64,000 nt of DNA. It comes from Cacajao melanocephalus (lineage: Eukaryota > Chordata > Mammalia > Primates > Pitheciidae). The number at the start of each line of letters is the position of its first letter. The stretch's first letter is position 1. Position numbers and translations under genes: made by a program. Shown here one piece after another: positions 23,320-34,764 of this stretch. The DNA is taken from contig CAUYLG010065590.1 of NCBI GenBank assembly GCA_963573385.1, positions 1 to 64,000 on the forward strand, written 5' to 3'. The notes beneath the pieces were generated by a model that ran no database searches, was not told the DNA's origin, and saw nothing but the letters and a program-made list of their open reading frames with translations.

Positions 23320-23490
23320 TGACCACTGTCATACAATGAGTAACTGCGAGGTACATAATCTCATTAGATCTTCACCATACTGTATTTAATGTGTGACAAA
23401 ACAAAATAACTTTCCCAAGGTCAGGCAATTAGGGATTTGAACATAGTGTTGTCTGACTCCAAAAAGTCCATGCTCTTAGCCACCATCTTT
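23320..23490 (-). repeat. MIR, antisense
   Basis: 'tcattagatcttcaccata', 'actttcccaaggtcaggcaa' and 'ccatgctcttagccac' in reverse MIR order. It sits between the arms of the inverted repeat. Confidence 0.75.
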
Positions 23491-23864
23491 TAAGACAATT
23501 TAAAACTTTCAACACCAAGATGGTAAAATTAAGTGCTACACTGTATGTTACAGACTAACAATGCTCAGAAATTCAAAGGTGAAGAATTTCAATGCAATTC
23601 ATTGTACTTTCAGGGATAAATTGTGACTTGATATTGAAAATACTTGATTCTCCTAAGAAGTTTAGAAGCAGACACAATCCTAAAAGTCTGTCTCTGGATG
23701 GAAAGTTCAATGACAATCAATAAGGAAAGAGCTCTGAAGAGCTTCACTGTGTGCTAACCACAGTAGCCCATGGTAGACTCTCCTACTGCTGAGCCTTGAA
23801 AAGCAGATGCAGTTTCTGTCTCTAAAGACAGAGTGGATAACTCAGATAGTTACTACTGCATTTA
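23491..23864. other. No feature seen
   Basis: Interior of the inverted repeat, not recognised. Confidence 0.4.
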
Positions 23865-24100
23865 ATAATAATAATGGCTATCTTTTTTTGGTACATATAC
23901 TACATGCTAAGCATAGTGCAATGTGCTTTACATGCATTCAGAGCCAATCACAGGAATGTGACAGACTCTCCGGAAATATTTGATAAGCAAATAATCTCAT
24001 TTAGTTTTCTGCTGCACAGCCATACCTGGAGACCCTACACAATTCTAAATGGCAGGTCTTATTACTATGCAGTCACTGAGGATCAGAAAAGAATGTTATC
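23865..24100 (-). repeat. MIR, antisense, in two pieces
   Basis: 'aataataatggctatct', 'catgctaagcatagtgcaa' and 'tgctttacatgcatt' are one half. 'ggcaggtcttattactatgc' and 'cactgaggatcagaaaag' are the other, with extra sequence between them. Confidence 0.55.
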
Positions 24101-24264
24101 GCTACTGTCATCTTCTGTTTTTCCCTACTACCATTGTAAAAATGGTAAGTGGGAGAGTATATGGATATATCTTCCTTTAACAGATTTAATGAACCATGTT
24201 ACACACATGATTTTCTTGTATAATTGGTAAACCCCAATTTTTGCAACATTTTAATATTACTAAT
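24101..24264 (-). repeat. Long inverted repeat, right arm
   Basis: Reverse complement partner of 23138-23308. Spacer between arms about 790 bp. Confidence 0.75.
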
Positions 24265-24404
24265 CATTACACTTCTTCTTTTAGGTTTTTAATCTATTTC
24301 TTTTGCCAGTGGAGATACTTTACATTTTTGCCCTGAAATTCTTTTCATTAATTTTATTCATTCTTTTTTTTTTGGATAGAGATATTTTAAAATTGATTTT
24401 GTCA

Positions 24405-24520
24405 TCTATCATGGTTTCCAAAATCATGTCTGATGACAAGGATTACTCAGAGTTCCTATTTACAACAGTGATTTGTAGGCATGCCTCTGGAGATCCTATC
24501 TCAGAATCTGTTTAAAGATC
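24405..24520 (+). mobile_element. MER20-like relic
   Basis: 'tttccaaaatcatgtctgat', 'ggcatgcctctggagatcc' and 'tctcagaatctgtttaaa' resemble the MER20 body. Weak. Confidence 0.35.
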
Positions 24521-24549
24521 CATCTCATTGTATTGTGTTATAATTAGTT

Positions 24550-24620
24550 ATTTACCATGCAGCCACTTTCTCAAGGGAAAGCACACAATGCTCAACAGTA
24601 GTTTGTTGAATGAATAAATG
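24550..24620 (+). mobile_element. L2 terminal fragment
   Basis: 'caatgctcaacagtagtttg' then 'ttgaatgaataaatg' is the L2 terminus. Confidence 0.5.
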
Positions 24621-25140
24621 TAATAGATAGACATCCTATAAATCTTCACAAAGCAATTTGTGTAGCTGTTAAAAAGGAAAGGCAAAGAAGTGATGACAGT
24701 GCTTTTGTTCAAGAATAATTTTGATTCATTCATTAATACTATTCATTCATTTACAAATTTAATCAACTACAAATGTGTCTTAATGGCATTATCTTCCTGC
24801 TAATTTTTTCTGTCTTTTTCACATGAACATGATGCAAGATTTGTCAAATGCTTGAGCAGGAGAGAGAGTTTGGCAGCATCTGTGATTTGAATCATGTATA
24901 TCCCAAGATGACTTTATTTTTTAAATGCTCCTAAATTTTGCTAGTAATCAGTGAATCTGTCAATAGTCTTTTAAATTCATCCTTAGTTTTCTTTTAAAAA
25001 ACAAACACTTTTTCCATCTCTTGTCTTGTGACATTTCTCTAGCCCTCCAATATTTTAAAAATTCTTGAGAGTGTTTCTAATATCTCAACTCAGGAAAAGA
25101 CTTCACTTGAACTGGATTAGTTGAAAAACTTAAATCTTCT
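24621..25140. other. No feature seen
   Basis: AT-rich, unplaced. Confidence 0.4.
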
Positions 25141-25300
25141 AGTTAAGCATTCATTCATTCATTCAGTTTATTGCCTTTGTTGAGCATCTACAATATGTCA
25201 GATTTTGTGCAAGATACTTGGGAAATGGCAATGAATAAGATGTGGTCCTTACAGTTTAGGCAGGATAACAGAATTAAACAGTTGACTATATTATGATGAA
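25141..25300 (-). mobile_element. L2 3' end, antisense
   Basis: Begins 'cattcattcattcattcag' and continues 'ttgagcatctacaatatgtc' and 'gaataagatgtggtcc', which is the L2 3' end backwards. Confidence 0.7.
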
Positions 25301-26177
25301 GGTAAGCTAAGGCTGCTTACAAGAGAACAGAGAAGGGGCCTTCTACATTAGCTTGGCAACAGAGAACCCTCAGGAGAGCTGATTCATTGGCTGTGGCTTA
25401 ATGGATTCTCAGGCAGAGACATGAGAAAAGACATTTTAGGAAGAAGCAGAGCATTTGCCAAGCATGCAGGCAGGGTAGGACAAAGAGGAAACCGAGGAAA
25501 AGAACTGGCAGGAATGATGGCCCTTTTTCTCCAAGACCCAATGCAAGATCTCTTAGGAAGCATAGTCATTAAAGAATCCTCTCCCTGTCCTCTACTTGAA
25601 CTCCCCTGGTGCTGGGCAATTCTCAGCTCACGAGGTAACCACTCAATAATAATATATTGACATAGGATGAGGAACTGTATGGAAACAATATTGTCCCAAC
25701 CAATCATCTGAAAGACTAAAACAGATTCCAGTGGGACTGATGGAAAAGAATGAGAAATTTTATAAAGTGGATTCTGAAGAAGCCCATATTCGTTTAAGTC
25801 TTATTGCAAGCACATGCCTTGTATAATCATTTTAGTTAGTGCCGTGTGCTCCTTATCCCACTCACAAAGCCGCCTGGAAAGCTAGGATTTATATTTATCC
25901 ATGGTTGCACTGTCTGCAATCAAGAAGCTTTGCCTTTGACTCTTGGAGCAATTTTCATTTAAATAGAAATAAAAATTGAAATCAAATGCTGCATTTTGAG
26001 CTGCTCTGCTCTCTTTGTCATTTACTAATCAGCCCTTCTCATTACCTAACCTCAGAAATCAGAGCTGCTGAAACTGGTGAATAGAACTGCACACATGCCA
26101 TCCATTTGTTTATTAACTTTACTTATTCTCTAATTTCCCTGTGAAACTATCCCACATGTTAGTTTCATATAGTCCAG
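25301..26177. other. No feature seen
   Basis: Opposed frames of 107 (minus) and 79 (plus) codons near 25384-25707 match nothing known. The first part may extend the L2 relic. Confidence 0.35.
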
Positions 26178-26325
26178 CAAAACAAGTGTTTCTCAAGGTG
26201 TGGACTCCAACACATATACATCAGAATCACTGTAAAGTTTACACAAAATGATGATTCCCCAGACCCCACACAGACTTTCTGCATCAGAAGGTCTGGAATT
26301 AATGCCCAGGTATCAGCATATTAAT
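26178..26325 (+). mobile_element. MER20 relic
   Basis: 'gtgtttctcaaggtgtgga', 'acatcagaatcactgtaaag' and 'ccccagaccccacacagac' are MER20 landmarks. Confidence 0.6.
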
Positions 26326-26530
26326 CTCTGGTTTATTCCTATGAATATTCACCTATTATGTGCATCTACTCTGAGTACTATGAGTACTAGTGCTTGGAGT
26401 TCAAAGTTAAATAAGACACAGTTAGTTCTGGCTCCCAAGCCACAGTCTGGTTGGTGACAAATGAACACACTCATTTTATCCAAAGTGATAAGTGTAGGGG
26501 TGAAGCACACACATTAGGTTAACAAGCATT
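26326..26530 (-). mobile_element. L2 3' fragment, antisense
   Basis: 'gaatattcacctattatgtg', 'gtgcttggagttcaaagtt' and 'gataagtgtaggggtgaa' follow L2 reversed. Confidence 0.5.
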
Positions 26531-26654
26531 ATGTCAAGGCATGATGGTGGGTCATGAAACAAGAACTTTGTTGCTATTGATTAAAAACATCAAAGTTCAT
26601 AAATTATTTTAAATAAAATCTACATTAAGTCAGATTCAAGCTTTCTTACGTTAT

Positions 26655-28610
26655 TTTAACATATGTTTATTATGAGGACTTTCAGACATACACAAAGGTA
26701 ATATGACTATAACAACAACAGTAGTAATAATAACAATAGTATGATAATAGTAGAGTGTTGTGTGATAATGTGTTGAACTCCACACACCCAATACATACAT
26801 CAAAACTTTGTCTCCCTTGCATTATCGATCCCTCAACACCCAATTCTGCCCAATTATTTGCTTTTTCAAATCCCAGATCGCATGTCCTTTCACCATACAG
26901 GGTCCAGGATATATCACTTAGGAATATGGACACTGTCTTAGCTAACCATAGGATTATAATCACATCTAAAGAAATTCACTATAATGCCTTGGTGCAATAT
27001 TCAAATTCCTCCAATTATCTCAAGAATGTGATGTTACTGTTGACTTATTCAAATCAGGATCTAAACAAGAGCCACACATACTGCATTTAGTTGTGTTTCT
27101 TAAGTCTCTTGGAATCTAGAACAGCCTGTCCTCCTTGCCCTCTTTCCCTGACCCCTCCCTTTTTATTCTTCTTTTTTTTTTATTGACAAAACCATGTGTT
27201 ATAGAAAGACCCACATTCTGAATTTGTCTGTTTGCCTCTTTGTGGTTTAATTTAGCTGATATCTCTACCTCTCTTATTTATAGCAAACTTTAGAAGTTCA
27301 TTCTAAAGTCTTGATTTGATTTAAGAGCAAAGTCTATTTCCAAGAATATTTAATTGTCAGGGCTGTGTACTTCCTTGTTGCGTCATATTAGAAAGCACAT
27401 GAAGTCTGGTTGTTCCATTTTTCAGGATGCTAATTTAATCAAGGGTTCAGATGGTGACAGTCTGGTATTTCTATTCTAAAATTTCCCTTTAACCTTTCAT
27501 CAGATGGTTTCATCTACAGGTAATCTTTACTTGAGTCAATTATTTCATTAGGGATTGAAAAGTGACAATCTTTAATTCTAATTCCTTTTACATTTACTAT
27601 TGGCTACAAATCTTCTGTAAAGAGCCATTATGCTCATAAGCTATGAATATCTAATTACCCTCAAACATATTTCATTCCGGAAAAATAGGATACATTTTCC
27701 CCCTTTAATTGCTGATTTTCACAGAGTTTGTGCTTAGTTAAAACTAATGATGGTTGAGTATGGTGGCTCATTCCTGTAATCCCAGCAGGTTGGGAGGCCA
27801 AGGCAACAGGATCGCTTGAGCCCAGGAGTTTGAGACGAACCTGGGCAACAGAAACCCCATCTCTACAAATAATACAAAAGTTAGCTGGGTGTGGTGGTGT
27901 TGCATGCCTGTTGTCTCAGCTACTGGGGAGGGTGAGGCAGGACGATCACTTGAGCCTAGGAGGATCACACGACTGCACTCCAGCCTGGGCAATAGAGCGA
28001 GGCCGTCTTAAAAATAAGAATCAAAAAGAACAACAACAAAAGAACTAAAACTAATGGTAAACACTAAGAATGTGGAGGTTATTTTATTTTCCTGTTGTCA
28101 TTATGAGTGCATGGGTCTTATATATAGTGTTTCAATACATTGCCATCATCATTATTTTGGCCCTGAGTGCTTTTACTACACCTTTGCTAGTCTTTGATAA
28201 CTTCCCTATCTTCTGGTAAAAGAAGTCCCTGGAACTTTCTTGCTCCAGACCTTAATCATCAGCCAGTTGTGGAGAATTTCCTGTTTCTTTTGAACAGGAA
28301 TAGCATTTATAAGTCACAATTTGGGTCCTAGTTATGCTCACTGCCAAGGGGTTGTAATCGCTTTTAGGCCTTTTTGGTGGTCAGAGTTAGAAAATATCTG
28401 TTATTAAAAATTCATGAGTTTAAACTAATAAATTTCAACTCAAATATAGCTATATATGGTTTAATTTAAGTTTATTGAATTTATATTTGGATCTCTTTTC
28501 TCCCATACTGAAAATATTGGTTCTTGATAAAATTAGCATAAGTACTTATTTGTTATGCTCGTAATATATTCTTATTCTCTTTTCACTCTCACTTACTTGC
28601 ATTCCAAAAT
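26655..28610. mobile_element. Ancient L1M-type LINE sequence, probably antisense, split by an Alu
   Basis: Colinear with 48840-49685: T-rich start, 'tcagacatacacaaaggta', 'caaatcccagatcg', 'cctccaattatctcaagaa', 'tcaaatcaggatctaaacaa', 'cttaagtctcttggaatcta', 'tgacaatctttaattctaat'. The same family resumes after the Alu at about 28050 with 'ctgagtgctttta' and 'gtctttgataacttccct'. The exact subfamily name is uncertain. The 111- and 93-codon frames inside are not host genes. Confidence 0.6.
27750..28045 (+). mobile_element. AluJ with 11-bp target duplication
   Basis: Head 'ggctcattcctgtaatccc' and 'gagcccaggagtttgagac' mark AluJ, with a shortened second monomer. taaaactaatg occurs at 27739-27749 and 28046-28056. 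Confidence 0.9.
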
Positions 28611-28649
28611 AATTTCTTAACTGGGACTCGAAGGGGGAAAGTTCCAGCT

Positions 28650-28870
28650 GCCATAATGCTTGCTAATATTTGTCAGGTGCATATTAAGCGATGGGAAAAT
28701 TTTAACTGGCCCATGTTTAAGTTGTTAAGTCATTTAATCCTCACACCAATCTTCAGAGATGGGTACTGTTATTATTCCCATGTTAGAATTGAGGAAACCA
28801 ATGAACCAAGAGGTTTAATAAGTTGCTCAAGATTACACAAATAATAAGTGGTAGGGCTGGACTTTGGATA
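28650..28870 (-). repeat. MIR, antisense
   Basis: 'gtcatttaatcctcacacca', 'atgggtactgttattattcc', 'aattgaggaaaccaatgaac' in reverse MIR order. Confidence 0.85.
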
Positions 28871-29839
28871 GACCAATCAGGCTGTAGAGTTTCTACTCTC
28901 AACCATGAAGAAACAGTGCCTGTATAAAGCCATGTGCTCTAGGTTATAGAAAAAGAGGTTGAGAAATCTGATATCCAAGTTTCTTCAGTCTACACCTACC
29001 ACTTCTTTCTCCTTCAGTACTGACTAACCCTAATCCATTTTGTTCTCTATGCTCTGCTATTGAAGATTGTACAAATTTAATAAGTACTTTCAGATCTACT
29101 TGTAATCATTCATTCAGTAAACCAATTACTCTGAAGACAATCTAATTTATATGTAGTTTAAACTGGAAAGAAGGTCTATTTTTGTTGTATTTTTAGGAAA
29201 CAAAAGTATTAAATATAAATTTTGTTTTTGAGAACAAGCTCGTGTTCCAGCACAAAACTATTCCACAACTGTACCAATCTCCTCTGATTTCATTAACTCT
29301 TAGAATTGAGTCTGAGTGGTTTAGGGGAAAGTGCATAGAAGACTTGGGCCCTCATCATTTCAGTTTTCATATATGACAAATTGGGGGAAGCCCATAAGAG
29401 GCTCTGACCACAGGAGTGCATTGGGGTTGGAAGATTCTGAGCCCAAGCTATAGAGCAAGGGTATTTACTCAAAACTTGAGGCAGCATAGCTTAAGCGATA
29501 CTGAGACTGTACAGGGTAGTCAATATATTAGCCAAGAAAGAAGAGTGAAGCATTAACTCATCCTGTTAAGGCAAAGAATGCAAAGAGAAAATAATGAGTC
29601 AGTAGAAGGATAGAATCAGGGACAAGTGTTGGACAAGAACAATTCTGAACTATGGTGGTGGATGAAAGAGAGAAGTGTTCTGGAGTCTCATTTACATGAA
29701 GCTTAGTGTGGATTTCCCAGTGGCTATGGCAGTTTAAAGCCTTGCTACACTACCTCTGTTTCATCTCAGGGTGACCGAATCTCCCTTTTAGCAAGATTAT
29801 GGGAGATTGAGGGACACGTTAGAGTTTGAGGAGCACAGA
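28871..29839. other. No feature seen
   Basis: Unplaced. Short frames only. Confidence 0.4.
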
Positions 29840-29965
29840 TCTAATTGCAACTGTGTGATTCAGGGAAGTCCATTTCCCATTGTGGGCCTTCAATTCCTAT
29901 TTGTAAAATGTACGGTACACACAGAAGTGTTGAAAGTACTTCTTAACACTGGAATCTCTCTTGGA
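29840..29965 (+). repeat. MIR, sense
   Basis: 'ctgtgtgattcagggaagtc', 'tgggccttcaattcctattt' and 'gtaaaatgtacgg' are the MIR core. Confidence 0.55.
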
Positions 29966-30619
29966 CTGTGCTACTGTTTCTGTCTCCTCCCTAGCACCAG
30001 GATAGAGCACAGCATGAAGGAGCCAAAGCATTTGGGTTCAGCCATGTTGGCAGAGCTCTCTGAGCCACCTTAGATCACAAAGGCAAGGCCAGCCTTGCCC
30101 AAACGGCCCACAAGCTGGGCTGAGCCACACGGAGGCACCTCTCCATTGAGAGAGATAAAATGCTTCCTGGTCAGCTATCTAGGGGCTAAGTGACACAACC
30201 CAGAGGTGTGGGGAGTTAGCTCCCTACTGGGTGAACTTGACAAATGGGAAAAAAAGAGACCAGGACAAGCAAGGCAGATGCATTTCTCTCCTATCTCCCT
30301 TCTGTGTAGTACTGAGTTGTGTTGTCTGCTTGAAAATCTTGTGGAGAGTTATATTTACTGAAGAACTGAACAAACCTTTGTAGAATGAGCATCTCTTTGC
30401 AGCTCATCATGAAGTGCTGCATCACAACCATGCACACCTCATGTTAATCCAAACATTTCTCCCTCACTTCTGCTTTCTTCCTCACACTGGCCTTGCCTGG
30501 CTTGCACCTCCAAAATGAATTATCAGAATTTCTATTCCTAACTCAGACCATTTTCTAGGGCAAAGTCTAAATCAAATGTCAAATATGCCACATTGTTTAA
30601 TTGGGGGAAGTACTGTCAT
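29966..30619. other. No feature seen
   Basis: Slightly GC-richer unique sequence. Confidence 0.4.
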
Positions 30620-30945
30620 CCCATTTGATAGAATATAGACAAATGATGGGCATGAGTTGTCCAAGGTCATGTGATCAGCAAGTGCCACAGCAGGATCCTT
30701 ATCCTAAGTCTATTGGCTCCGAATCCATGTACTTCTTTACTCAGATATAAATCTGAGATTTATGGAGCATCAGTTAACATGACAGTTTTCCCACTCAATC
30801 CTTACAACCACCCCAGAGGATAGGGATTATTACCCTCAACTAACAGACGAAGAAACTAAGGCTCAGTAAGTTATCGAATTTGCCAAGGATCACACAGAAA
30901 TTAAGCGGTAGAACTCAGCCCATTCAGAGGTCTGCGTCATTACAC
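30620..30945 (-). repeat. Two MIR copies in series, antisense
   Basis: 30620-30740 carries 'gttgtccaaggtcatgtgat' and 'ctattggctccgaatcc'. 30755-30945 restarts with 'tatggagcatcagttaac', 'ccttacaaccaccccagag' and 'gaagaaactaaggctcag'. Confidence 0.75.
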
Positions 30946-31715
30946 AGCAGTTAACAAATCATTTATGAAACCCGTGAGCCTGTGCAAGGGTTCTGTCCGC
31001 ATGTTACTGTGATTGCTCACAACCAAGCCTGATTAAATAATACAAAAATCACTGTGGCAGAAAGCATTCCAATACACAAATCTTAGAAGAAAGTCTCAAG
31101 GTAACTTTTAAACAAGTTTTATCGTGGCTGTTACTGCCATTTCATCAAAATGTTTCCTATGGAATTCTTCATGGTAACAGCCTATAGCAGTCTCGAATTG
31201 TCCCCACACTCACTTCTACCCCACTTAAAAAGATAAACAACTGGAATTGTCAAAATACAATAGATTGGCTCCATGGAATATATTTTGATATCATGACTTC
31301 AGATAAATACCAATCTATCTGCACAGTCTTCCCTACCCAGCCCTGTCCCAGATCCCCTCTTTGTGGATGGTATAGAATTATCCCAACAATCACTGGCTTT
31401 TCCTTTTTGTCTCTTCTTTAGCCACGTCATTTGTGGGGAAAAAATATAGGAGGAAACAATCTCCACCCCAGCTGGAGTGCTTGAAAATCTGCAGGTTTTG
31501 AAGTTTGGCCTAGGCTGGAAGAAAAGTAAGAGGAAAATGACTTTGAAATGGATTCAGAATACTTCATGAGAGCCACGCCTTCTATCATGAAGGACCTGTG
31601 GAATAATTCCTTGCAGCCAACAGCTACAAATGAAACTGAAGCCACAGCAGATGGCAGGTTGATGGTCCCCTCACACTGACCACAAAAGTCCCCTCCTTAT
31701 GCAGGTTGATGGGGT
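30946..31715. other. No feature seen
   Basis: Unplaced sequence. Confidence 0.4.
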
Positions 31716-31945
31716 ATGTCAGCCTTTTTATTTGGGCTTTCCTCCATCTTTGTACTCAGCCTTATTGCCTGGACCAGCCCCCTATTTATTTTCTCTGCTT
31801 CCAGGATGGCCCCTCAAATCTGATCATGTCATAAAATCCATTAACATTCCTTCAGGATAAAATCTAAATGCCTGAGTATCTCATAAAAGGCTAGCACCAA
31901 CTGACTCCTGCCTCGCTTTGCAGCCTCCCTCGGTTTGCTTTATAT
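31716..31945 (+). mobile_element. L2 fragment
   Basis: 'aatccattaacattccttca', 'ggataaaatctaaatgcctg' and 'gactcctgcctcgctttgc' match the L2 segment before its 3' terminus. Confidence 0.65.
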
Positions 31946-32121
31946 TTTAGAAACATCAGGTATGTACAGATTAGAAGAAGTTAAGCTGCAATAACAAACA
32001 TAAGTGCAGTGGATCATGTCTTGCTTATAACTACGTGTTCACTGGGTGTTGGCTGGGGCCCCTGCTCCATGTATCTTTCATTCATGTACCCAAGGTAGCA
32101 GGATCTCTACCTGCTACTCTT

Positions 32122-32417
32122 GTGCTGTCCAACACAGTAGTTCCCAGATACATATTGAAATAGGGCTAGTCCAAGCTGAGATGCTCTGTAAGTGTAGACT
32201 CCACACAGCATCTCACAATGACTCAGTACAAAAAACAGCTCATTGGTAATCTGTATATTGGTTACTTACTGAAATATTTTGAATATATTGGGTTAATATA
32301 TTTTATATATTATTAAATTATTTTCAAATATTTCTCTTTACCTTTTATTTTAATATGACTATTGGGAAATTTCAAATTATATGCATGGATTCCGTTATAT
32401 TTCCACTGGACAGTGCT
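32122..32417 (-). mobile_element. hAT-type MITE, near complete
   Basis: Ends 'gtgctgtccaac' and 'tggacagtgct' are imperfect inverted repeats. The 296-bp body contains 'gaatatattgggttaatata' and is the reverse orientation of the family seen at 20667-20850. The flanking 8-mers ctactctt and acattctt share 5 of 8 bases, a possible decayed hAT target duplication. The exact MER name is not certain. Confidence 0.65.
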
Positions 32418-32689
32418 ACATTCTTTAGGCACATACTGGGTCGGTACTGACTCTAAAAGTCTTCTTTGCAGAAATGACAGCTGTTACTTCTATTCACATT
32501 TCATCAGGCAATGCCAGTCTCAGGCCCCACCTTACTTTAAACGAGCCAGATAGTGCTGTCTTAACATGTGCTTGAAAGTGGAGGAGGTAAGGGATATTCA
32601 TGACCATCCCTAATTATTACTCGTTAACTCTCAGTGGCTTTCTGAATAGGACATGGATGACTTTGACAGGCTATTGTTTTTGGCTAAAA

Positions 32690-32800
32690 GGTCCTCCCTT
32701 CCCACATACATTTGGCCAACTCCTATTCCTCTTTTAGGAGGTGGCTCAAATGTAACTTTTACTGGAAAGTTCTCCTGTACCCCATCTACCCACCCACCCC
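32690..32800 (+). mobile_element. L2 fragment
   Basis: 'aggaggtggctcaaatgtaa' then 'gaaagttctcctgtacccc' is the L2 block that encodes the usual 'aaatgtcaccttctc' landmark. Confidence 0.5.
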
Positions 32801-33029
32801 ACCAACACACATACATTGTGAGGGGTTGGTCATGGTATTCGCGCTGAATAGGACCTTGAACACTTCATCTGGTTCCTGAGGCTTTAAACTGCTACAGCTA
32901 CCTAGGAAATCCACACTAGGTATCATGCAGAGCAGACTTGGCAGCACACTTCCTTCTTTCATCCACCACCTTAGTTCAGAATTGTCCTCCTTGTCCAGCA
33001 TGTGCTCCTTAGCAATGTGTTTCTGCATC

Positions 33030-33125
33030 CATTGCCATGACAAGCTCCCTGCTTCACCCATTGCTGTATCCCCAGCACCTCTCTCACTGCCTGGCAAGGG
33101 AAGGCACTCAGAAGATACTGAATGA
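33030..33125 (+). mobile_element. L2 terminal fragment
   Basis: 'ttgctgtatccccagcacct' and 'cactgcctggcaagg' then 'gaagatactgaatgacc' is the L2 3' end. Confidence 0.65.
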
Positions 33126-33169
33126 CCAAGTGGGGTGCTGCATTGTAGAGCACTGTTACTCCTTTTCCA

Positions 33170-33365
33170 TTTCTGTGTCCCATGTGAACCTCATGACAGC
33201 AATGAGAGGGAGATTCTACCAGGTTTATCCTTTCTAGTTGACAGATGAGAAAACAGGATCCGAGTGGTGCAGAGATTGGTCTAAGTCACAGAGAAAGTAA
33301 ATTGTAAAAGCAGGAGCAGAACACAGGCTGCCTGACTTCTGGTCCGGTTCTCTTTGCTCAAATTG
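33170..33365 (-). repeat. MIR, antisense
   Basis: 'ttgacagatgagaaaacagg', 'agagaaagtaaattgtaaaa' and 'aacacaggctgcctgacttc' in reverse MIR order. Confidence 0.7.
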
Positions 33366-33426
33366 CCTCTTATTTCTCTTGAAATGGCAGATGTGGATTC
33401 TGCTTAATGAAACAAAAATGACAACT

Positions 33427-33786
33427 TTTTTTGCGGGGGGAGGAGGTGGAGACAGGGTCTCACTCTCACGGTCATGCAGGCTGGAGTACAGTGGCACAAT
33501 CATGGCTCACTGCAGCCTCAACCTCCTGGGCTCAAGTGATTCTTCCACCTTGGCCTCATTGAATAGCGGGAACTATAGGTGCACACCACCATGTCTGGCT
33601 AATTTTTAAAGTTTTTTGTAGAGACAAGGTCTCACTATATTGCAAAAACTGGTCTTGAACTCCTGACCTCAAGTGATCTTCCAAATGCCTGAGCTTTTCC
33701 AGGCTAGGCATGGTGGGTGACGCCTATAATCTTAGCACTTCAGAAGCTGAGGTGCTGGGATTACAGACATCACACCATATCCAGCC
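33427..33786 (-). mobile_element. AluJ, antisense, with internal fold-back
   Basis: Regular antisense AluJ to about 33690, then an Alu head in the opposite direction (33702-33738, 'catggtgggtgacgcctata') followed by the expected antisense end (33752-33786, 'gtgctgggattacagacat'). The two pieces are reverse complements separated by 13 bp. Confidence 0.85.
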
Positions 33787-33834
33787 TAAACATCCTTTCT
33801 ATGTCCTTTACATTCTTATCGTTTTCATTCCCAG

Positions 33835-33900
33835 CACTTCTCCATCCATTCACCCATTTATTTCACAAATATTTATTGAACACTTCCTATGAGCCTTGAT
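33835..33900 (-). mobile_element. L2 terminal fragment, antisense
   Basis: 'ccattcacccatttatttca' then 'caaatatttattgaacactt' is the L2 end backwards. Confidence 0.55.
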
Positions 33901-33904
33901 GGAC

Positions 33905-34066
33905 TGTTTTCCAGAACAAAGGCTCTTGAGTCAGAATAGATCAAGAAGCTCTCCCAGTTACTAGCTGTAAGGTCATGGTGAATTTGACCATTCTTTGTCT
34001 TAATTTCTCAGTAAAATGGGAATTCTAATGATTCTTTGTTCACTGGGCTGTGTTGAGAATTTCCTA
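33905..34066 (+). repeat. MIR, sense, first half
   Basis: 'cttgagtcagaatagatcaa', 'ttactagctgtaaggtcat' and 'cttaatttctcagtaaaatg' are MIR in sense order. It is interrupted by the LTR at 34067 and resumes at 34654. Confidence 0.7.
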
Positions 34067-34653
34067 TGTTCTATTGCTGCTGTAACAAATAACACAGACT
34101 TAGTACCTTACAAATAACACTCATGTATTATGTCACAGCTCTGTGGGTTAGCTGTGTCTCTGCCCAGGCTTTACAAGGCTAAAATTGAGGTGTCAGTAGC
34201 CCTGTGTCCCATTTTGGAGGCTCTGGGGATGAATCTACCTCCAGGCTCATTTAAGTTGTTGACAGAATTTAGTTCCTTGTGGGTATAAGGTTGAAGCTGC
34301 TGTTTCCTTTCTGACTGTTGGCCAGGAGTTGTTCTCAGCCTCTAGGGGCCACTTGCATTCCTTGGCTTGTGGCCTCTTCCTCCATCTTCAAAGCCAGCAA
34401 CATGTCAAGTCCTTCTCACACTTCAACTTTCTCTGGCTTCCCCCTCTGCCTCATCTCTCCTACCTCCAGTTGGAGAAAGTTCTTCACTTTCAAGGTCTAA
34501 TGTAATTAGTTCAAGCCCATCCAGATAATCTCCCGCCTCAAAATCTTTAACTTAATCACAACTGTAAAGTCTTTTTTTGCCATCTAAAGTAATATTTACA
34601 GGTTCTAGAGATCAAGATATGAACATCTTTAGAGGCCATTATTCTGCCTTCCA
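34067..34653 (-). mobile_element. MLT1-type MaLR LTR, antisense
   Basis: Read on plus: 'ttgctgctgtaacaaataac', 'tgtgtcccattttggaggct', 'attccttggcttgtggcctc', 'cctccatcttcaaagccagc' and the end 'ggccattattctgcc'. This is an MLT1 LTR in reverse. It is inserted in the MIR. Confidence 0.75.
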
Positions 34654-34760
34654 TAAAGATTAAATGAAACAATGCATGTAATACACTTGGTAACATGCCT
34701 GGGCATATTGTAATTACTCAATACATGTTAGGTATTATGATTGCTACTGTTGTAATGTTA
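34654..34760 (+). repeat. MIR, sense, second half
   Basis: 'gattaaatgaaacaatgcat', 'gtaacatgcctgggcatatt' and 'tactcaatacatgttaggt' continue the MIR broken at 34066. Confidence 0.7.
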
Positions 34761-34764
34761 TTAA

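Noticed and set aside
26755..27090. 111-codon plus-strand frame as a gene
   Set aside because: It lies inside an ancient LINE sequence that recurs at 48840-49685.
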